Assembly (NCBI GenBank): GCA_029287555.1
Contig: JARFQX010000843.1
Coordinates: 1-11,481, forward strand
Length of the DNA stretch: 11,481 nt
Direction of reading: 5' to 3'
From: Rubripirellula sp.
GTDB lineage: Bacteria; Planctomycetota; Planctomycetia; Pirellulales; Pirellulaceae
Numbering within the stretch: the first letter of the stretch is position 1; the number at the start of each line of letters is the position of its first letter. The notes under the pieces are model-generated. The model was given only the letters and a program-made list of their open reading frames with translations, searched no databases and was not told the origin of the DNA. Of this stretch, positions 6,129-11,481 are shown one piece after another. Made by a program: the position numbers and the translations under genes.

Positions 6129-8213
6129 TCAAGCTTTTTGGCTGACGTAGACCTTTAGCGAGTGGTGGGGCATCTTGATCACGCGGCCGCTTGGCGGCAT
6201 CGGGCCGTCGACATCGGGGAAAATATCGTGGGGACTATCGGCCGCGGTGTCGATGAACAGGTTCCACCGCATCCCCCGCCCGAATTCCGGCATTTGAAAG
6301 TCCCGGATCTGTCCGGTGCTATTGAACATCAAGATCACATCGCGGCCGAGGGCTTCCGGATCGTCCTGCCGGCTCGGGGCGGCGATGTAAGCAACCATCG
6401 CCAGGTCATGCTGGCCCCAATCGAGGTGTTTCCCATCGGGCGCGAACCAGGCGACGTCGGGAATCATGCGACCGTCGACGGGCAAGCCTGTGAGAAACGT
6501 CCTGCGACGCACCGTGGGCTGATTTCGTCGAAATCGAATCAATCCCTGAACGAAACGAAGCATCTCGGAGTGCTTTTCGACCAGTCGCCAATCGAACCAA
6601 CTCGTTTCATTGTCCTGGCAATAAGCGTTGTTGTTTCCCTTTTGAGTTCGGCGAACCTCATCACCGCTGACCAACATCGGGACACCCTGACTGAGCAGGA
6701 GTGTCGAGAGCATGTTCTTGATCTGGCGGGTGCGGATCATGTTGATCGCTTTCTTGCGTGTGGATCCCTCCGCCCCGTAGTTGTCGCTGATGTTGTGGTT
6801 GTCACCGTCGCAGTTGTCTTCGCCGTTGGCCTCGTTGTGTTTCTCCTTGTACGACACCAAGTCGTTCATGGTGAAACCGTCGTGGCTGGTAATGAAGTTG
6901 ATGCTGCAGAACGGGGGACGCCCCGCGTGCTCGTAGAGATCGCTGCTGCCCGCCAGTCGCGTTGCCAACGGGCCGAGTGTTCCCTCGTCGCCGCGCCAAA
7001 ATCCGCGAACGTCGTCCCGGTAGCGGCCGTTCCATTCCGCCCAGCGATGATTGCCAAACGAACCGACCTGGTAAGCACCCGCGGCATCCCACGCCTCGGC
7101 AATGATCTTGGTGTCGGCTAGCAGCGGGTCTTCCGCGATTAATTCGACCATTGGTGGGTTCGGCACCAGATTGCCGTATCGATCACGACTCAGGATGCTC
7201 GCCAAGTCGAAGCGGAATCCATCGACGTGGTAATTGTGCACCCAGTGGCGAAGGCAATGGAAAATCATCTCTCGAACAACGGGGTGATTGCCGTTGAGCG
7301 TGTTTCCACAGCCGCTGTAATTGCAATAGTGCTTGCCTTCGCTGAGGATGTAGTAGATTTGATTCTCGAGACCTTTGAACGAAAGCGTCGGTCCCTGCTC
7401 GTTGCCCTCGCACGTGTGATTGAACACCACATCGAGAATGACCTCGATACCGGCCGCGTGAAGCGCCTTGACCATTTCCTTGAACTCGCGCACCTGTGCG
7501 CCCGGCGTTCGATCGTAGGCGTAGCCCCGATGGGGAGAAAAGAAAGCCATCGGATCGTAGCCCCAGTAATTGGGGCGTTTCATTTTGTTCCCGTAGATGT
7601 CCTTGATCGGGAACTCGTTGATCGGCATCAATTCGACAGCAGTCACACCTAACGACTGCAAGTAGGGAATCTTCTCAATCACTCCCAGGTAAGTTCCCGG
7701 GCACTCGACCTTGGCCGTCCGGCTCTTGGTGAATCCGCGAACGTGCATCTCATAGATCACCGATTCGCTGATGTCTTGGCGAATGTGTCGATCGCCATCC
7801 CAATCAAAGTCGTCCTCGATCACGACACACTTGGGCGGGCGGATCAAACCGTCTTTGCTCTTTTGGAATTCTCCCGCCAAGGCCTGCGCGTAGGGGTCGA
7901 TCAATCGGGCGGCCGAATCGAATCGATGGCCTCGATCGGGATCCCACGGGCCGCTCGCCTGGAAATGATAGAGTTGACCCTCTGCGATCCCCGGTACGTG
8001 CAAGCTCCAAACGTCGCCCCAACGATCCGTCTCTCGGTCGAATTCAATGACTTCCGCTGGCTCGCGATCCGAGACCTTGTTGTAAAGTAACAACCGCATG
8101 GCCGTGGCCGAGCGGCTGAAGACCGAAAATTGCACACCCGATTCCTGCAGCGTTGCGCCGAAGGGTGGCTGGTAGGCAAACTGCAGGGTTGGACACGGCT
8201 GTCGCATTAGCAT
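6129..8213 (-). CDS. glgX: Glycogen debranching enzyme GlgX (GH13 isoamylase type)
   Basis: Cytoplasmic enzyme that hydrolyses alpha-1,6 branch links in glycogen, preferably the short limit-dextrin branches left by phosphorylase. The 694 residues begin with a CBM48-like beta domain (about 17-105), followed by a GH13 barrel with all four signature regions: DVVFNHT (261-267); DGFRFDLAS (331-339, nucleophile Asp336); IAEAWD (371-376, acid/base Glu373); and FITSHDG (440-446, with His444 and Asp445). VSYKEKHNEANGEDNCDG (453-470) and the later WFDW (539-542) are typical of the GlgX/TreX/isoamylase group. The length fits the family. A purine-rich site (GAGGAG, plus-strand positions 8225-8230) lies 11 bases before the first ATG and supports it over the ATG two codons on. 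No other glycogen genes (glgA, glgB, glgC, glgP) are in the window, so it appears to be a lone transcription unit behind a long 5' region. TreX-type isoamylase is the main alternative name. Confidence 0.95.
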   Translation of the reverse strand: MLMRQPCPTLQFAYQPPFGATLQESGVQFSVFSRSATAMRLLLYNKVSDREPAEVIEFDRETDRWGDVWSLHVPGIAEGQLYHFQASGPWDPDRGHRFDSAARLIDPYAQALAGEFQKSKDGLIRPPKCVVIEDDFDWDGDRHIRQDISESVIYEMHVRGFTKSRTAKVECPGTYLGVIEKIPYLQSLGVTAVELMPINEFPIKDIYGNKMKRPNYWGYDPMAFFSPHRGYAYDRTPGAQVREFKEMVKALHAAGIEVILDVVFNHTCEGNEQGPTLSFKGLENQIYYILSEGKHYCNYSGCGNTLNGNHPVVREMIFHCLRHWVHNYHVDGFRFDLASILSRDRYGNLVPNPPMVELIAEDPLLADTKIIAEAWDAAGAYQVGSFGNHRWAEWNGRYRDDVRGFWRGDEGTLGPLATRLAGSSDLYEHAGRPPFCSINFITSHDGFTMNDLVSYKEKHNEANGEDNCDGDNHNISDNYGAEGSTRKKAINMIRTRQIKNMLSTLLLSQGVPMLVSGDEVRRTQKGNNNAYCQDNETSWFDWRLVEKHSEMLRFVQGLIRFRRNQPTVRRRTFLTGLPVDGRMIPDVAWFAPDGKHLDWGQHDLAMVAYIAAPSRQDDPEALGRDVILMFNSTGQIRDFQMPEFGRGMRWNLFIDTAADSPHDIFPDVDGPMPPSGRVIKMPHHSLKVYVSQKA

Positions 8214-8224
8214 GTTCTAGGCTT

Positions 8225-8230
8225 CTCCTC
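8225..8230 (-). promoter_or_regulatory. Shine-Dalgarno site of glgX
   Basis: Read on the minus strand this is GAGGAG inside AGAGGAGAAG, with 11 bases between it and the ATG at 8213. It is one of few clear ribosome sites in the window and favours the first of two closely spaced ATG codons. Confidence 0.6.
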
Positions 8231-8316
8231 TGGTTGAGCCAATCGACGTCGCAAGCAGCCAATCGTTGCCGAAATGGCGATTCAATGCGGTAGGTTCGCA
8301 GCTTCGCTCTGAAGGT

Positions 8317-8340
8317 GACGCGGTGGGCATGCACCGCGTC
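8317..8340. repeat. Perfect 9-bp inverted repeat upstream of glgX
   Basis: GACGCGGTG (8317-8325) and CACCGCGTC (8332-8340) are exact reverse complements separated by six bases. No T-tract follows on either strand, so it is not a standard terminator. It lies about 104-127 bases before the glgX start and could be an operator or a hairpin in the 5' untranslated region. Confidence 0.65.
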
Positions 8341-8509
8341 CGTCGCTGCTGACTGAACACTACCACGGAGCTTGTTCGGTGCCTGTTGTTGACCCTCGCT
8401 CGCACTCAAAATCGACGGCATCTATGGTCCAGGCGACGGGTGGCGATTCCGTAGCGGACAAACCTCCCGGTGGGGTGAGCGAAACATTGCGGGGTGGAGA
8501 AAGCACGAC

Positions 8510-8525
8510 TCCAGAACGATCTGGA
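8510..8525. repeat. 6-bp inverted repeat
   Basis: TCCAGA-ACGA-TCTGGA is a perfect short hairpin with a four-base loop. No T-tract flanks it. It may be chance, but it lies in the same non-coding stretch as the larger inverted repeat. Confidence 0.4.
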
Positions 8526-8707
8526 TGAAAGGACTCGCTTTCCAACTTGAGCATAATCAATCGCCAAAAACCACTGAACGGGAGGTTTCATCGGTACAAT
8601 CGACTCGGATCATCCACCCGCTTTGGCTAATGACAGGATCATGCCCCGTAACGGGAGTTAGTTGAAGGATCGCGACCGTTTCCCGGAAATGCCGATCGCG
8701 CGACCCA

Positions 8708-8750
8708 GGCTGGCCACACAGAAAGCTTGGGCTGGCTACACAGAAAGCTT
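8708..8750. repeat. 21-bp tandem duplication (period 22)
   Basis: Two copies of a 21-bp unit lie at 8708-8728 and 8730-8750, separated by one G. They match at 20 of 21 positions (C at 8715, T at 8737) and share the core ACACAGAAAGCTT, which includes a HindIII-type AAGCTT palindrome. The copies are non-coding, 49 bp past the stop of the membrane-protein gene. They may be a local duplication or part of a dispersed genomic repeat. Confidence 0.85.
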
Positions 8751-8798
8751 GCCGCTTGAGCCGGTTTGGCGGGTCAGAGATGCTCTGGATGCCTCCCT

Positions 8799-9251
8799 CT
8801 AACCGCCGCTGCGCGGCTCGTCACGGGCGGCCGCGTCACCACGGAAGAGTCTTCGTCGGAGACTTGCCAGGGCCGTTTGCCGGCGACGATCCAAGGCGAA
8901 ATGCGTTTGGGACTGATTGACCGCACGCTCGAATTGCGATTCGCTGACAAACAAGGCTGCCGGATGGGCCAGTCGTGAATGCTCGGCAATCAACTCCAGC
9001 AGGCCCCGGGCACTGCCCTTGATGCGGTGTGCTTTGCAGAGCTCATCGAAGATTCCCTCGGGGGCATGAACAACCGGCTTCGGTCGATTGGCGAAATGGT
9101 AGATCAGGCAGGCGATCGCGATTGCAACAACGGGGATCAACAGGTACCACCACTGAGAGGCTGCGCCCGAGGCGACCTGTTCGCGATACTGAAGGCTGAT
9201 CTCCGCCATCCGTGTTTCAGCAAGCAGGCATGTTGTCGGCATGATTGTCAT
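8799..9251 (-). CDS. Hypothetical single-span membrane protein coupled to HEAT gene
   Basis: About 150 residues; I recognise no family. One strong transmembrane segment follows a Trp-Trp pair (WWYLLIPVVAIAIACLIYHF, about residues 34-53), with a short N-terminal part and a soluble domain of about 95 residues after it. The soluble part contains FDELCKAHRIKGSARGLLELIAEHSRLAHPAALFVSESQFERA-like helical sequence, starting near residue 68, and then a basic tail (DRRRQTALASLRRRLFRG region). By the positive-inside rule the basic C-terminal domain is probably cytoplasmic. The ATG at 9251-9249 overlaps the TGA stop of the upstream HEAT-repeat gene by one base (TGATG), indicating translational coupling. 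A TTG one codon earlier and later ATGs (residues 4 and 15) are alternative starts. The coupling suggests the product anchors or works with the HEAT protein at the membrane, which is an inference. Confidence 0.7.
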   Translation of the reverse strand: MTIMPTTCLLAETRMAEISLQYREQVASGAASQWWYLLIPVVAIAIACLIYHFANRPKPVVHAPEGIFDELCKAHRIKGSARGLLELIAEHSRLAHPAALFVSESQFERAVNQSQTHFALDRRRQTALASLRRRLFRGDAAARDEPRSGG

Positions 9252-10936
9252 CAAGTGCCCTCCAGAGAAGTGGCCGGGTGACCGGCGTCACAAGGGCCGT
9301 TCGGCTTCACGTCGGCAGGGACGCTGCGGCTGGTCTTGATTTTGTGGTGGGGTGCAACATTGCGTTCTTCAACCACGTTCGAACGGGCGGCGTGCTGACG
9401 ACGCTCGATCGCGGCGATGGCCACGTCACGAACCGGGCACTGCGGAAGTTCCAGCATTTCTTTGAGCAGCTGCATCGTCTCGTCGCTCGATGCCGTCGCC
9501 ATCGCCTCGGCCGCTCGCATCCTTGCCTCCTGATGGTCTTCGCGAGCGATGCGCGTGAACGAATCGCAAAGCAAGTCGACGGCACCGAGCGCGTCGGCCA
9601 TCGCGATCGCGTCCAACCGTTTGGTGAGCACCGGATGGCGCAGCCCATCACGAACTTGATCCAATGCCTCCGGATCGATTTGCATCACGACTTGTCCCAG
9701 GCGACGCCGACTGCGGGGGCGGAGCGATTGGAAATGTGGCAGCATCTCCGAGCCGTGCAGTGCCGAGAGCGAACGTTGTAGGATCCGATGGAACGCGGAA
9801 TCGGATTGTTCGAGCAATCGGATGAATCGTTTCAGCAGCCGCGCCGTCTCATCAACCCCGTCCGACTGGTGATCATCGTGCGGGAGATGTAATGCCGCCC
9901 GCATCCAAGCATTGGGATTGGGAAGTTCGCAACGCGACAGGGCGGTCGTCGCTGCTGCCAGGCAATCTTGCGTTCGCTGCTCGGCGGTTGCCGCGACCAC
10001 GTGAAGTGCTTCCACGTAGTCCGGGTTGCCGGAAACATGCGCGTGAACGAGGGCGCAGCGACAATCGATCGGCAAATCTTGCAGAATGGATTCTCCGCCC
10101 TGCAAACACTGTGGCATGCCGATCGACTGTAGATGCCTCAACACAACTTGTGAGGGTTCGCCGCCGATGGATCGTAAGAACGCGTCGCGAAATGCGATAT
10201 CCGACCGCTTCCGCAAGATGGAAGCAATGGCGTCGGGTAAATTGCGCCGCCGCAAGAAGCCGACCAGCAGTTCGATGACACTGGGATGCTGTGATTGTTG
10301 AAGAAGCCGGCAGATCAGATTCGAGCTCGGCCCTCGTTCCGCGAGCAGCTGACGAAGCTCGGCATCACCCCAAGTCGCCACCATCAGGAAAGCCTCGACC
10401 AGGTTGTCATTGCCGTGAGAGTCGAAGCGACCGACTGAATTGATCAGTTCTGCGATCACGGGGGCGCGAACGGAACGTTGATCGCGATCTTGCCTGGCGT
10501 CCCGGCCCAGTTGGTCGGCGATCGTCTTTACCGCCGAGTCGACCCGCTCTCGGAACCCGCTTTCTTGAGCCGACTCGGACAACTGAATCAGCTTTGGCAG
10601 GGCGGAATGGAGTGCAAGGGCGGCGGCCGCGTCGATCGCCGTGATCGTCTCATTTGAATCGGTTGTCGGGTCGGGAGCAGGGGATAACGCTGCCTCGATC
10701 GCCGGCCCCATCCACGTCTTTCGACTCCGCACCAGCTCGATTTCATCGTCGGAAAGCTCGGACCAGCGGGAAAGCAGAAGGCGGCACGCTCGTGGATCCT
10801 TGCGGCACATCAGCGCGGCGAGCGCCCGGCGACGATTCGCCGTTTCCGGGCCATCGAGTGTCGCGACCAGCACGTCAACCGCAGCTTCGTTGCGGGATTT
10901 CCCGAGCGTTTCAAAGGTAAGATCCAGACCTTGCAT
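9251..10936 (-). CDS. HEAT-repeat-like protein of unknown function
   Basis: 561 residues, mostly alpha-helical, without a signal peptide or membrane segment, so probably cytoplasmic. Repeated paired-helix units of HEAT type are visible: near 17-57 (NEAAVDVLVATLDG, then RRRALAALMCRKDPRACRLL), about 175-240 (LVEAFLMVATWGDAELRQLL, IELLVGFLRRRNLPDAI), and most clearly at about 425-512 (DAIAMADALGAVDLLCDSF, ARMRAAEAMATASSDETMQLL, VRDVAIAAIERR). The alternating 'change in status of one unit, then next helix pair' pattern is typical of HEAT/PBS-lyase-like scaffolds. No enzyme motif is seen. The C-terminal 45 residues or so are polar and probably disordered. The start lacks a clear Shine-Dalgarno site. 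It is the first gene of a two-gene minus-strand unit, its stop overlapping the following membrane-protein gene. Its role is unknown; protein-protein scaffolding is the usual job of such folds. Confidence 0.8.
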   Translation of the reverse strand: MQGLDLTFETLGKSRNEAAVDVLVATLDGPETANRRRALAALMCRKDPRACRLLLSRWSELSDDEIELVRSRKTWMGPAIEAALSPAPDPTTDSNETITAIDAAAALALHSALPKLIQLSESAQESGFRERVDSAVKTIADQLGRDARQDRDQRSVRAPVIAELINSVGRFDSHGNDNLVEAFLMVATWGDAELRQLLAERGPSSNLICRLLQQSQHPSVIELLVGFLRRRNLPDAIASILRKRSDIAFRDAFLRSIGGEPSQVVLRHLQSIGMPQCLQGGESILQDLPIDCRCALVHAHVSGNPDYVEALHVVAATAEQRTQDCLAAATTALSRCELPNPNAWMRAALHLPHDDHQSDGVDETARLLKRFIRLLEQSDSAFHRILQRSLSALHGSEMLPHFQSLRPRSRRRLGQVVMQIDPEALDQVRDGLRHPVLTKRLDAIAMADALGAVDLLCDSFTRIAREDHQEARMRAAEAMATASSDETMQLLKEMLELPQCPVRDVAIAAIERRQHAARSNVVEERNVAPHHKIKTSRSVPADVKPNGPCDAGHPATSLEGT

Positions 10937-11201
10937 CTTGGGAACGCGTTGCCATGGGGGGTGCGGTGGGGAATCGGCGGCCCCGTCGAGGTCTTTCGGA
11001 TCGCAAAACCGCCGAAAAAAGCGTAGCTTTGGCCCCGGTGCGGGAGATCAACAGGTCACGATTCCCAGGCCACTCGGCCGACCCCAATCCGAATATTCCG
11101 CAAAGCCTCTCCATTTCACCCCCGATCGTTCGCGCCGCCCCAGTCGCTGTCCCGCTACCCTCGCTACGATTGGACCTGCGCAACTTGGTCGCGGAGTGCA
11201 T

Positions 11202-11219
11202 CGCCCGACGAGTCGGGCG
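11202..11219. repeat. Perfect 7-bp hairpin in the divergent promoter region
   Basis: CGCCCGA-CGAG-TCGGGCG is a GC-rich palindrome centred on a four-base loop. It lies 13 bases left of the TATAAT box, where the -35 element would be expected, and no T-tract follows. An operator or a GC-rich structural element is possible. Confidence 0.6.
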
Positions 11220-11232
11220 GCCCTGATGCTCC

Positions 11233-11238
11233 TATAAT
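11233..11238 (+). promoter_or_regulatory. Candidate -10 promoter element of the right-edge gene
   Basis: TATAAT matches the sigma-70 consensus exactly and stands out in GC-rich DNA. A transcript starting near 11245 would have a leader of about 35 bases before the ATG at 11280. No good -35 hexamer is present at 16-18 bases upstream (GAGTCG at 17), where the hairpin lies. Confidence 0.45.
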
Positions 11239-11279
11239 GAAGTGCTAGAAGTCTTCCTCCACGTGATGAGTTCACCGTG

Positions 11280-11481
11280 ATGCAGAGTGCTGATCAAATC
11301 CTGGACGAGTGTTTTCTCGAGGTGCGAGCCAAGTTGCTCGAGGTGGCGGCAACCCTTGACCGTGTTGACCGCGGATCGGACGAGAACGCCCCGCTGAGTG
11401 CCAATGCAGAACCGCGCAGGGCAAAACTGGACGAGGCGATTCGCCTTTTGTTGAGCGAAGGTCCCGATAGGGCTGAGCGTC
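11280..11481 (+). CDS. Small conserved hypothetical protein (5' part, runs off window)
   Basis: An open frame with no stop runs from the ATG at 11280 to the window edge, giving 67 codons plus one base. It begins MQSADQILDECFLEVRAKLL and continues through VAATLDRVDRG, a short polar linker, and LDEAIRLLLSEGPDRAER. It looks like a small soluble helical protein. I recall similar short planctomycete hypotheticals with the 'LLEVAATLDR(I/V)DR' and 'LLLS..PDRAE' motifs, but I cannot verify this. An in-frame TGA at 11238-11240 limits the start to ATG 11280 or GTG 11277; GATGAG at 11265-11270 is a weak ribosome site. A perfect TATAAT lies upstream. It is transcribed away from the HEAT-repeat gene. The function is unknown, and the 3' end is missing from this window. 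Confidence 0.7.
   Translation, partial: MQSADQILDECFLEVRAKLLEVAATLDRVDRGSDENAPLSANAEPRRAKLDEAIRLLLSEGPDRAER

Larger units (their letters stand above)
8214..8798. other. 585-bp non-coding stretch with short repeats
   Basis: No convincing gene is seen between the glgX start and the stop of the membrane-protein gene. Minus-strand ORFs of about 61-66 codons between 8217 and 8591 overlap each other, lack ribosome sites and have low-complexity composition. The region holds a perfect 9-bp inverted repeat (8317-8340), a 6-bp inverted repeat TCCAGA-ACGA-TCTGGA (8510-8525), a compact CCCG-TAA-CGGG hairpin near 8645-8655, and a 21-bp tandem duplication (8708-8750). The glgX promoter probably lies in its left half. 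Confidence 0.6.
10937..11279. other. Divergent intergenic region (343 bp)
   Basis: This lies between the start of the HEAT gene (leftward) and the start of the small gene at the right edge (rightward), so it should hold promoters for both. The rightward -10 box and a hairpin are listed separately. I see no convincing leftward promoter. Short ORFs here on both strands are mutually overlapping and unrecognisable. Confidence 0.55.

Noticed and set aside
5110..6150. 346-codon plus-strand ORF across the divergent clpP gene
   Set aside because: It lies antisense to a clearly conserved ClpP with an intact triad. Its length comes from codon bias on the coding strand.
8044..8421. 125-codon minus-strand ORF across the glgX start
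   Set aside because: It overlaps the well-supported CBM48 region of glgX in another frame and has no family resemblance, so it is a shadow ORF.
8360..8560. 66-codon minus-strand ORF upstream of glgX
   Set aside because: It has no ribosome site and no recognisable motif, and it overlaps another equally long ORF in a different frame (8406-8591). Its length is expected by chance at this GC content.
10995..11040. AAAGC-TAC-GCTTT followed by T on the minus strand, upstream of the HEAT gene
   Set aside because: It looks like a small terminator, but no minus-strand gene precedes it in the window and the stem is only five base pairs.

Overview
The window looks like a chromosomal segment of a planctomycete, probably from the Pirellulales/Rhodopirellula side of the phylum. 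The best marker is a secreted protein beginning with an SHD1 (SLA1 homology domain 1)-like module, typical of Planctomycetota. Two adjacent divergent clpP paralogs, sparse Shine-Dalgarno sequences and small lineage-specific hypothetical proteins fit this. No rRNA, tRNA, CRISPR array, transposase, integrase or phage gene was seen. I found no clear novel multi-gene system. The least explained parts are a coupled HEAT-repeat/membrane gene pair and structured non-coding DNA on either side of it.

Left part (1-4353, plus strand): a 603-residue AspT/YidE-type membrane transporter with two central TrkA-C-like domains; a probable secreted lipase-like alpha/beta hydrolase; and a secreted SHD1-domain protein with a Pro/Gly-rich tail. 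Each is separated from the next by 128 bp or more, so they need not form one operon.

Middle part (4499-8213, minus strand, convergent with the left part): in transcription order glgX (glycogen debranching enzyme), a 287-bp GC-rich gap, a divergent clpP paralog, then a canonical clpP 65 bp further on. The two ClpP proteins keep complete Ser-His-Asp triads and probably form a mixed protease with a Clp ATPase encoded elsewhere. GlgX would trim glycogen after phosphorylase action. Its proximity to clpP is probably incidental.

Right part (8214-11481): a 585-bp non-coding stretch with a perfect 9-bp inverted repeat and a 21-bp tandem duplication. Next is a minus-strand pair, a 561-residue HEAT-like protein overlapping by one base a single-span membrane protein of about 150 residues. 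Divergent from that pair, running off the right edge, is a small plus-strand gene preceded by a perfect TATAAT box and a 7-bp hairpin.

All assignments come from reading the translated sequence and recalling family motifs. No database search was run.
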